Assembly (NCBI GenBank): GCA_004431415.1
Contig: QPMI01000383.1
Span: 1 to 39,820 of the forward strand
DNA from: Cyanophora paradoxa
Lineage: Eukaryota > Glaucocystophyceae > Cyanophorales > Cyanophoraceae
DNA length: 39,820 nt
Direction: 5' to 3'
Both the position numbers and the translations under genes were made by a program. Below are positions 32,246-39,820 of this stretch, one piece after another; positions within the stretch are counted from its first letter, which is position 1, and the number at the start of each line of letters is the position of its first letter. Below the pieces are notes generated by a model. That model had not been told where the DNA came from. It ran no database searches and saw nothing but the letters and a program-made list of their open reading frames with translations.

Positions 32246-33151
32246 ATGGACGGGGCACGCAGTTCCTGGAAGCCGAAGCTGGAGGAAGATGCTGAGATCG
32301 GCTCCTTTCTTTCGGTAAGCGCTCGCGCTGCAGGCGTGCGCGCGCCAAGAGAAGCGTGGTCACTCCAAGCGCAGAAGCTGAAGAAGTCGCTCAAGAGCCG
32401 CGAGCCTCAGCTCGGCGGGAGCGTGAAGATCACGGGGGTGGAGGAGCCCGGCGCTGCGTCCACCCCAGGGCGCCGCGAGGTGCTCCTGTTCCCGGAAGCC
32501 GTCCGGTACAGCGTCGCAGAGGAGGACATCGAGGCGTTCGCGGCCGAGCTGGCGGGGGGCCCCCCGAGCAAGGAGATCCCGCGGCGGCCGCTCCCCACGA
32601 AGAACTTCGTGTTCGTCTGCTGCCACGGCTCGCGGGACCAGCGCTGCGGCGAGCTCGGGCCCGCCCTTCTGAGCGCGCTGCGGAGCAAGGCGGAGGAGCG
32701 GCGGCTCGGGGAGAGCGCCGCTGGCGGCAGGGGGGTCTGCTTGCGGGCGGTCTCCCACGTCGGGGGCCACAAGGTGCGCCGGGCAGTTCTCTTCCCCGTG
32801 CGAGCTCGAGGCGCTGAGCGCCGGGCCCCGCAGTGGGCGGGCAACGCGCTGGTGTACCCCTCGGGCCACTGGCTGGGGCTGCTCCAGCCGGCGCACGCGG
32901 AGGCCGTGCTGGAGTTCGCGGCCTCCGGCGCCACGGAGCTCCCCGCGCAGCTGCGCGGCCTCTGGCGCGGCCGCATGGGCACCTCCGAGGAGGAGCAGAA
33001 GGCCCTGCTCGCCGCCTGGCAGGCCGAGGAGGCCTGCCCCGCCCCCGCCCCCGCCCCCGCCCCCGCCCCCGCCCCAGCCAGCGGCTCCGCAGGGGCGCCC
33101 AAGGGCCTCCGCTCCAGGCTCCGTTCCTTCTTCGAGTCGCTTAGCGGCTGA
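32246..33151 (+). CDS. Sucrase/ferredoxin-like (Apd1/Aim32-type) thioredoxin-fold protein
   Basis: This family has a thioredoxin-like ferredoxin fold and, in yeast Apd1/Aim32, binds a [2Fe-2S] cluster through two Cys and two His. Seen: NFVFVCCHGSRDQRCGELGP with Cys residues 8-9 apart, then AVSHVGGHK with the H-x3-H pattern, joined across an intron (from about 32775 to 32832) to WAGNALVYPSGHWLGLLQP. All expected ligand positions are present. The N-terminus used here, MDGARSSWKPKLEEDAEIGS, ends at a canonical GTAAGC donor; the 60-nt intron 32315-32374 has no in-frame stop, so retention would also be readable. An Ala-Pro repeat (33040-33078) leads to a basic end, SRLRSFFESLSG. No clear signal peptide; mitochondrial or cytosolic location cannot be settled. 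The next gene is convergent, its stop 54 bp away. Confidence 0.82.
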   Translation: MDGARSSWKPKLEEDAEIGSFLSVSARAAGVRAPREAWSLQAQKLKKSLKSREPQLGGSVKITGVEEPGAASTPGRREVLLFPEAVRYSVAEEDIEAFAAELAGGPPSKEIPRRPLPTKNFVFVCCHGSRDQRCGELGPALLSALRSKAEERRLGESAAGGRGVCLRAVSHVGGHKVRRAVLFPVRARGAERRAPQWAGNALVYPSGHWLGLLQPAHAEAVLEFAASGATELPAQLRGLWRGRMGTSEEEQKALLAAWQAEEACPAPAPAPAPAPAPASGSAGAPKGLRSRLRSFFESLSG

Positions 33152-33204
33152 CTTCTGTTCGATTCGAAGGGGCGCCGTACACACAGCTAGCTATATAGCT
33201 GCCC

Positions 33205-35008
33205 TCACTCCTCTGCAGCCGAGGACGCGATGTCGCGCCCGCACGGGGCGGGACCGCGCCCCGCCCCCTCCCCGCCCTCGGCCGCCGGGCCCGCGGCTTC
33301 TGTCTGTACGCACACGGATCTCCAGGAGCGGGGGGGCGTGGCCGTGGGCGTAGCCGCGGCCGCCGGCGCGGCCGCCCGCACGGGCCGCTGCGCCTCCGCC
33401 GCCTCCGCCTGCCTGGCGAGCAGCTGCGCGCGGCGTCCTCGCGATCAGCGGAAACCAAGCACCGGGCAGGACCAGAGCGCGCACGCGGTCGATGCGGCGC
33501 TGCTTCCGAACGAGGAGCTCTTCCAGCAGCGCGCACATCCGCGCCACGCTCGCCTGCGCGGCGCTGAGCCCGAGCGCCAGCAATGCCATCCGCGGCAGGG
33601 GTGCACTGGGCGCCTGCCACTGGAGGGCGAACTCGGCGGCGGCGGAGGGGGCGGCGCCGCTCTCGGGAGGTCGGTGCCAGCCGAGCTCGAGGCGCGAGTC
33701 CGGGTCCCACCTGCAGGCGGAGGCCCATCAGTGTGTGAAGCGGAGGGGGGCGATCTCCAAGGGCGGACCGGAGGAGGAGGTCGACGAGGAGCCCCTCGCC
33801 CGCCCGCATCGCGTCCACCTGCACCGTGCTCGCCTGCGGCACGCACGCGGGGTCGAGGGCGCGAGCGCCGCCGGCGCGTGCCCACGCACGGCGCTGGCGG
33901 TGACTTCGGCGGCGCCGGCCGGGGCGAAGGCGGGCGGGCGGGAGGGTGTGGAGGGGCCGGGCGCGGACGGGGCGGCGCCGCAGGGCCCGAAGAGCAGGTC
34001 GGCCTCCTCGTGGAGCCCCTGCGCGTGCTCCTCCCCGTCCGAGGAGCCCTCCACGTCGCTGCGCGCGCGCGCGCGCGCGAGTGCGAGCGCCGCGAGTCGG
34101 AGGTTGACGCATGCGGCGGGTTGGTCTTAACACACCTGCACCATCCTTGAGTCTTCACGTCGCTCGCCATCGCCCGTTGCGATCGGGCGAGGGCGCGCGG
34201 CTTCGCGGCCGCGGGAGCGGCGGGTCCCTCCCCCGCGGCGCGCCCTTTGCCCTTCTTCGCCTCCCGGCCTGCCTTGCGGTCGCGCGCCTGCTGCGCCTCG
34301 ACGGCGGCGCGGCGTCCCGCCAGGAGGAGGTCGAGCCTGCACTTCGACGCAGCAAGCGCGTCCTCGGCCTCCCTCCTCCGCGACTTCTCTCTCGCCACCT
34401 GCGCCGCCCGCATGTCAGTCGTAAAGATGCACTGTGCAGAAGACGAAGCCGCACCTCGTCCTGGAGGGCACGCAGGGCGCGTCCGACGTCCTGATTTCTC
34501 GCGGCTTCGAGCAGGTCGTAGTAGCTCTCGGAGTCCTCCCGGGACCTCTCCGCCGCGTCGGCAAGCGCACTCGCAACGGAGCGACAGCGCCTCTCCGACG
34601 TCTCCGCCCTTCCCGTTACCTTCTCGACCTGCGCCGCGCATGCACAGTGCATAACATCGCCGCTCGCGCGCGGAGAGCTACTGCACAGCGCGACCGCTCT
34701 GCAGACCTCGCCGTGAAGCGCGTTAATAAGCTGCAGAGCGATGCGCAAGTTGGACGTCAGAGAGGCGGGAACGCGCGCCTGATCGGCTGCGCGGACCTGC
34801 AGGTTCGCATCGAGCAGCGCGCGGTAGCTCTGGATCTCGTCAAGCAGCACTGGGCGGTCGAAGCTAGCCGGGCGCATTGCAACCGCAAGCTTAAGCGGGG
34901 AAGCGAGCTGTTTGTAGGGGGGAGCCAAGCTGGGGGGGCTACCGCGCACAAGTCAGGTCGATGGCCGCGCGCAGCTGCAATGGCCGCGAGAAGCGCTTGA
35001 GATAGCAT
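33205..35008 (-). CDS. Coiled-coil-rich protein, unrecognised
   Basis: Family not recognised. Minus-strand exons give VLLDEIQSYRALLDANLQ, LTSNLRIALQLINALHGE, VEKVTGRAETSERRCRSVAS, then DSESYYDLLEAARNQDVGRA, LRALQDE, spliced across a 56-nt GT-AG intron to VAREKSRRREAEDALAASKC, LDLLLAGRRAAVEAQQARD, a Lys/Ala-rich linker, the acidic patch DVEGSSDGEEHAQGLHEEAD, then VQVDAMRAGEGLLVDLLLRS and VARMCALLEELLVRKQRRID. The likely end is GRDIASSAAEE at 33205. Most segments are amphipathic helices, so a rod-like structural or adaptor protein is probable. The start at 35008 (MLSQALLAAIAAARG) is tentative; a downstream Met near 34879 (MRPASFDRPVLLDE) is equally plausible and would give more promoter space. 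An intron near 34060-34080 ends with a (GC)n run before the acceptor. Confidence 0.5.
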
Positions 35009-35020
35009 ATTCAACGCGGG

Positions 35021-38000
35021 ATGCAGTCTAGCCAAAGCGGAACCTCTCGCACGCACGATGCCGATGTCGATATGTACGCGAGACAGGCGGTCGAAACCGT
35101 CCGGCAGTTCATCCTCGCGCGCGGGGGAAAGTTGGAAATCGTCCGCGCCCCCTTCGTGCGCGCGCATACCTTCCCCTCGGCCGCTCACCCCGCTCGCTCG
35201 GTCGCAGACTAAGCTCGGCGGCGCACTCGCGAACGCGACGCACCAGATGAAGCAGGCGGTGAAGACGAAGTACGGCGGCCTAAAGCAGTTGTGCGCCCGA
35301 GAGCTTCGCCTGGAGCACGGAGTCGTGTACGTCGATGGAGGCCGAGGCGCCTTCGAGGACCGCAGGCAGCCGCCGGCTCCGCCGCGGCTCGAGGAGGCCG
35401 CCGCGGGGCCGTCGAGCGGGGCCGGGGGTCAGCAGGCGGGCGGGGGCGAGGGCGAGGAGGGCGGGGAGACGCTGGGCTGGACGATCGACCGGACGGGGGA
35501 CTTCGATCGCGCGGAGCTGAGCGACGAGCTGGCGCGGCGCCAGAGCGAGGCCCTCATCTACTCGATCTTCGGGGAGGACGAGGAGGGCGAGGAGGAGGGG
35601 GGCACGGCAGCGGTGCCCGCGGCGCCCGCGGCGTCCCCGTCGCCTCTCGGGGCCGGGGACGCGGGGGCCGCGGACGAGTACGAGGACGCGACGGACGGGG
35701 CGAGCAGCGTAGGGGCCGCCTCCGGGTGCGCCCCCCGCCCCCGCCCCCGCCCCCGCGCTGCTCCGAGCGACCTTCGGCGCGGCAGCGCTGTGGAGATCGT
35801 GGAAGCGGACGAGGGGGAGGAGGAGGAGGAGGAGGCGGGGGAGGCCGAGGCCGAGGCGCGCCCCGCGCTGGCCGGCGCGCGGGGCCGGCCGGCTGACGGG
35901 GCGGCAGGGCGGGGAGGAAGAGCGGGCGCGGGCGATGCTCGCGCGCATCGTCCGCGAGGCCCAGGCGCGCGCCTCGGCCGCGCAGGCCGAAGCCGAGCCG
36001 GAGGCGGAGGCGGAGCCCGGGGCGGAGCCGGAGCCGGAGCCGGAGGCGGAGCCGGAGCCGGAGCCGGAGCCGGAGGCGGAGCCGGAGCCAGAGCTGGAGG
36101 CTGAGGCGGAGCCGGAGGCTGAGGCTGAGGTCAGGGGGGAGGCTGCAGGAGAGGAGGAGGAGCGGCCGCCTGGCGTGGAGGCGGAGGCGCGCGCGGGGCG
36201 GGCGCACGCGGGAGCGGCCGCGGAGGAGGAGGAGGAGGAGGAGGCCCCACCCGGGGCAGTGGTGGAGGAGCGGGCCCCGCCGGCTGTGCAGGCAGCGGCC
36301 CCAGAAGCGGCTGTGGCGGCGGCGGCGGCGGCTGGCCAGAAGCGGAAGGCGGCGGAGGCAGAGGAGGAGGAGGAGGAGAGGGGGCGGGAAGATGCACCGC
36401 AGGCGAAGCGGGCGCGCGGCGAGGCGGGGCGGGGCGGGGCCGGGCCGGGGCCGGGGCCGAGCAGCGTGGCGCGGTGGTCGCCGCCGTCGGCGGCGCGCGA
36501 GGCCGAGCACCCGCGCGCCGGCCCCAGCCGCCACGAGCACGGGCACGGCCACGGGCAGGGCAGGGGCAGGGCCCGCCCAGCCTCACCACCCTCCTAGCCC
36601 GCTTCGGGTGCGCCTCATCCCCCGCCCCGCCCGCCCCGCACCGGCCCTCGAGCGAGGGCGGGCAGGGCGATCGTGGCGTCGGACGCGGCGGCGCGGGCGT
36701 GGCGCCCCGCGGGGCCCCGCCGCGGCCGCCGAGGCGTACGTCACCTCCCTCGCCGCCGCCCTCTCCGTCGTCAACCAGGTGCCCCCGCCCGCGCCCCTCG
36801 GCGCCCTCGGCGCCCTCCTGGCCCGACGCGGCGGCGGCGCCCCCGCAGCTCGTCTCCTCGCCGACGACCGCCGAGGACGTCTTCGCTCTCCTCTTCCGCC
36901 GCCTGCCCCCGGAGGCGAGCGAGGCGGCGCCCGGCAAGGCGCGCGCGAGGCAGCGCCCTGACCGGCGCGGCGCGGGGCGCAGGCGGCGGCGATGCTCGGG
37001 GCGACGGCTGCGCCTGGCTCGAGCGCATCATCCTCAGCGCCGACGGGCGAGCCCCCGCCCGACCTCCCCGGCCCCCGCGTCGAGAGGCCGATCGCCGCGC
37101 AGGGCCTTCGAGGAGTGCCGGACGGGGGACGGGCGGCGCGGCTTCGTGCTCCGCCCGGGGCCCGTCGGCGCGCGCCTCGCCGCCCGCGCCCTTACTGCCC
37201 TCGCGCCCTCCACGTGCGCCCCGCCCCGCCCCGCCCCGCCCCGGCCCCCGCCCCGCCAAGCTGAGGCCGAGCGGCGCAGCGGAGTCGCCCTCCGGCCCTT
37301 CCCCGAGCAGGCAAACACGACCCCTCCGTGCCCCCTCGCCTCGCCTCGCCTTGGCGGGGCGCTCAACCCCGGCGTGTGCAGATGGCGGGGCTGGTGGAGC
37401 GGGCGCGGGAGCTGCAGGGGCGCTCGGGGGCCCTCCTCGCCGCCCCCGAGTCCCTCGAGTCCATCAGGGCCCGCCCCACTCCCCGCTCCCCGCTCCCCGC
37501 CCCCCGCGCCGATCGCCGGCGCCGGCCCCGCAGGAGGGGAACATCTTCGCGCGAGAGGCCTTCTCGCTCCTCGAGGACGCCTGCCGGTGCCCCCCGCCCC
37601 GCCCCCGCCTCCTGCGCTCCCTCCGCCGAGCCCTCGGGGGGCAGGGAGGTGTGCTACCACCGGGGCCCGACGGTGCCGCTGCACGACCTCGGTGCCTACC
37701 TCAAGTGGCTCGTCGCCTCCGGCACCATCTCCCCGCCCCTCCAGGCACGCAGCTTTGCTCTTTGCGGCTGTACCCCCGCAGCGGAAGGAAGACCGCACCC
37801 CCGCAGGGCCGCCTCGACCGCCTCTGGAAGCTCCGCAACACCGCCTCCCACGGCGAGGCCGTCCGTTCCCCCATCCCCCTTACCCCTTGCGGATCCCAAC
37901 CCCGTACCCCCCGCAGGTGCTCCTCCGGGCCGAGATCGGATTCGACGCCATCGCCGTCACGTGCGATCTCCTGCGGTACCCTTCCCCCCCCCCCCCCCCC

Positions 38001-38863
38001 CCCCCCCCCGGCCTCCCTCGAGTCGAGCCGGCAGGGAGGCGTACCCCTCCGCCGACCTCCCGGAGGAGCTGCCCGGCGTGGGGCCGCAGCCGCCGCGCCC
38101 CCCGGCCCCCGCCCCTGAGCTCGGCCTGGTACCCCCCTCTTCCCCCCGGCGCCTCGTCCCGGGCCCGGCTGACCCCGCGCGCGCGGTGCAGCCGGGCCCG
38201 GGCCCCCAGGCCCCCTCCTCCTCCTCCTCCTCCTCGGCGCCCGTGCCGCAGCGGCCCTCGGCCGAGTCCTCCGCCCCCACCAAGAAGCAGAAGAGGAAGC
38301 TGCGGCAGCAGGGGGGGATGGCCCTGCCCGGCCCTCCCCACGCCCACGCCGTGCGCCCCCCCCGCACCCCCCCGTCTTCCGCCTCCGACGCGCCCGCGCA
38401 GGACTACACGCCCCGCCATCAGGCGCGGCCCTGGGCGGGGCACCAGAGCCGCGGCCCCCCGGCCCGGACGCCCCCCGCTCCCCACGCCCCCCCGCCGGCC
38501 CGGACGCCCCCGCGGCGCCCCCGCAGCGCGGGGCCCTACGCGCCGCCGGCAGCGCCGCGGGAGGCGCAGGGCCCTCCCCCCGGGTTCCTGGGCCAGGCGG
38601 GGGCGCCCTTCGGGGCCTTCGGGCAGCACGGGGCGCCCCACTTCCCGCCCCTCGGGGACGCCCTCTTCCAGGGCCAGCTGCAGCTGCAGGCCCCGCCCTT
38701 CTTCCCCGGCCCGCCCGTACCCCCCGCCCACCTCCCCGCCCTCCACCCGCCGGCCCCCGCCCCCAGCCCGGGGCCCCCTCCCCCCGGCCTGGCGCCGCCC
38801 TTCCTCCACGCCCCGGTACTGCCTTCCCCGCTCGCCGTCTCTCCGACCAGCGCCCCCCGCTGA
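35021..38863 (+). CDS. LOTUS-like (OST-HTH) plus HEPN-like protein
   Basis: N-terminus MQSSQSGTSRTHDADVDMYA, then AVETVRQFILARGGKLEI spliced to TKLGGALANATHQMKQAVKT, KYGGLKQLCARELRLEHGVV and YVDGG. This matches the winged-helix LOTUS/OST-HTH pattern (GG-x-L, LG-x-x-L, KYGGLK), an RNA- or helicase-binding fold. A long acidic disordered part follows (35540-36410), with a (GAGCCG)n-like Glu-Pro repeat at 36001-36120 and basic NLS-like QKRKAAE and AKRARGE. Next come helical exons (AEAYVTSLAAALSVVNQ, TTAEDVFALLFRRLP, CAWLERIILSADG, AFEECRTGDGRRGFVLRPG). The distal domain is AGLVERARELQGRSGALLA, EGNIFAREAFSLLEDACR, LHDLGAYLKWLVASG, GRLDRLWKLRNTASHGEAV and LLRAEIGFDAIAVTCDLL, whose LRNTASHG fits the R-x4-H signature of HEPN domains. 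The tail is Pro-rich and ends AVSPTSAPR. One gene is assumed because frames and splices follow on. Near 36560 and 36715 the frame needs small indels, so a split into two genes is possible. Confidence 0.6.
36001..36130 (+). repeat. GAGCCG/GAGGCG coding repeat (Glu-Pro / Glu-Ala)
   Basis: Imperfect hexanucleotide repeat encoding alternating EP and EA dipeptides in the acidic linker of the LOTUS/HEPN-like gene. It stays in frame throughout, as expected for a coding repeat. Confidence 0.75.
37984..38009. repeat. 26-nt poly-C tract in an intron
   Basis: An uninterrupted run of 26 C just after the donor GTACCCTT that follows VTCDLL in the HEPN-like region, before the acceptor gccggcag. It is the same length as the tract at 28915-28940. 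Confidence 0.85.
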
Positions 38864-39244
38864 TCCTCGCACGTGCACCGCGCCAGTAGCCGGCATCCGC
38901 GGCCGCCGCTGCGCCGCAGGGGCCGGGGGCGCGGCGCTTCCGCAAGTGGTGGCCCCCCGCCTGGCCCTGGGTCGACTGCTTCTCCGGCGGCAACTAGCGC
39001 TGGCGCCGCCCATCCCGCGTCGCGCCGCTGCTGTAAAGGATCGAGCTTGACCGCGAGCGGGATCGCAATTAATTCGCAAGCTGACCACTGAGCCGCCGGG
39101 TCTCCGACGCCGAAAAATGCCCAAACGTGCCCGAAATGGACCCTCCGAAGCTCATTTCCAAATTTCCCACGGGCCCGAATTGGCGAGCATGGCGCGGGGC
39201 TTTCCTCATGATCAACTGCAGAGCGACATGCACGAGCGGCTGGG
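38864..39244. other. Convergent 3' spacer
   Basis: About 380 bp between facing stop codons. GC falls around 39050-39180 (gcaattaattcgcaagc, ccaaatttcccacggg). No gene was seen. Probably the 3' UTRs and polyadenylation regions of both neighbours. Confidence 0.45.
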
Positions 39245-39820
39245 CTACGGGCGGGGGCCGGTCGAGGCCGAGCGGGCGGCGAGCTGCGCCACCCCCTCGA
39301 CGATCTGGCGGGGGCGCCGGTCTGAGCCGGCGCCGGCGTGCGGGGCGGGGCGGGGCGGGGCGGGCGGGGCGGGCGCACGCGGGCCTCGGCGTCGCGGAGC
39401 AGCCGCTCCAGCGCCCTCGCCACCTCCGCCCCCTGCCCCGCCGCCCCGTGAGGCGCGCAGGGCGCTTTGGGCGGTCGGGCGCACGCCGGAGACGCTGCCG
39501 CCGGCCTCGGCGGCCTTCGCGTTCCGCCGCGCCGCCATCTCCTCGTACGGCCCCGGCAGCGCCCTGCCCGCCCCGCCCCACCCCGCTCCAGGCCGCCCCG
39601 CAGGGCGCGGGGCGGCGAATGCGGGTGTGCACCGGGCGAGGAGGCCGGCGCGGGTGCGGCGGTGGGCGATGTCGAAGTCCTCGGGTCGGGCCTTCGGGTG
39701 GCGCGAGGGGCGCCGGGGCCCCGGGGCGCCCTCCGAGGCCACCCGCCGCGGCAGCAGCCGCGCGCAGGCGCCCCTGCGCATGGCGGCCCCGCGGGTGAGC
39801 CCCGGGCGGGGCGCGCGGGG
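39245..39820 (-). CDS. 3' part of an unrecognised gene (5' end outside window)
   Basis: Spliced minus-strand reading: ARPEDFDIAHRRTRAGLLAR joined to ALPGPYEEMAARRNAKAAEA, then GGSVSG, VARALERLLRDAE and IVEGVAQLAARSASTGPRP with stop at 39245. The helical, Ala/Arg-rich composition and the consistent splices (GT-AG near 39570-39630; GT-AG near 39440-39500; GC-AG at 39305-39384) support a real gene. The family is not recognised. The start lies beyond the right edge, or at the Met near 39781 if the protein is small. Confidence 0.45.
   Translation of the reverse strand, partial: PRAPRPGLTRGAAMRRGACARLLPRRVASEGAPGPRRPSRHPKARPEDFDIAHRRTRAGLLARCTPAFAAPRPAGRPGAGWGGAGRALPGPYEEMAARRNAKAAEAGGSVSGVRPTAQSALRASRGGGAGGGGGEGAGAAAPRRRGPRAPAPPAPPRPAPHAGAGSDRRPRQIVEGVAQLAARSASTGPRP

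Noticed and set aside
34061-34080. (GC)n run as a regulatory Z-DNA element
   Set aside because: It lies just before a splice acceptor in the coiled-coil gene and is only about 18 nt long. Short GC runs are common in this DNA (e.g. 25311-25327), so there is no sign of a special role.
36474-39050. 858-codon plus-strand ORF as one uninterrupted exon
   Set aside because: It reads through obvious C-rich introns with donor and acceptor signals. The protein-like pieces (e.g. RLDRLWKLRNTASHGE) lie in other frames joined by splicing.
1-39820. tRNA, rRNA or snRNA genes
   Set aside because: No tRNA-like A/B box pair or rRNA core sequence was noticed on either strand. This was by eye, so a covariance-model scan could still find a small RNA in the spacers.

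Overview
This window is nuclear DNA of a very GC-rich eukaryote. Coding exons are interrupted by many short C-rich introns of about 50-80 nt, most starting GTGCGC, GTCCGC or GTGCCC and ending CGCAG. A large minority start with GC instead of GT. The gene content includes a membrane-bound hybrid histidine kinase, a bHLH-zipper factor, a THO-complex subunit, an ER-type cyclophilin and a LOTUS-like protein. Together with the GC-AG introns this suggests a unicellular alga or protist, for instance a haptophyte-like lineage. I cannot name the species or prove the group from the sequence alone. No rRNA, tRNA, CRISPR array or recognisable transposon was seen.

Layout, left to right. (1) 87-7170 (+): THOC2/THO2, the mRNA-export scaffold, with a KE/RE-rich tail; its 5' half carries a cluster of single-base frame slips. 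(2) 7294-10674 (-): START lipid-binding-domain protein. (3) 11049-14705 (-): six-FN3 protein with a DnaJB12-like N-terminus. (4) 15057-18874 (+): hybrid histidine kinase with about six membrane segments. (5) 19821-22743 (-): unrecognised globular protein with disordered ends. (6) about 23096-24210 (+): membrane plus coiled-coil protein. (7) 25340-26205: 40-bp GC-rich minisatellite inside a long gene-poor stretch (24211-27691). (8) 27692-29767 (+): bHLH-leucine-zipper transcription factor. (9) 30592-31933 (-): secretory-pathway cyclophilin with two microexons. (10) 32028-32153 (+): tiny Cys-rich ORF, then 32246-33151 (+): Apd1/Aim32-like thioredoxin-fold ferredoxin. (11) 33205-35008 (-): coiled-coil protein. 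(12) 35021-38863 (+): LOTUS-like plus HEPN-like protein. (13) 39245-39820 (-): 3' part of an unrecognised gene running off the window.

Genes are tightly packed and mostly alternate in strand. This produces several short divergent promoters (about 12 to 350 bp) and convergent 3' ends. They do not form a pathway; the common thread is housekeeping and regulation (mRNA export, transcription, lipid transfer, protein folding, two-component signalling). The spacers are less GC-rich than the genes and are packed with short palindromes.

The most interesting items are the protein-verified GC-AG introns, the LOTUS plus HEPN-like gene, the same-direction single-base slips in THOC2, the cyclophilin microexons, and the minisatellite with an 80-bp higher-order pattern. 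Gene spans below run from likely start codon to stop codon and include introns.
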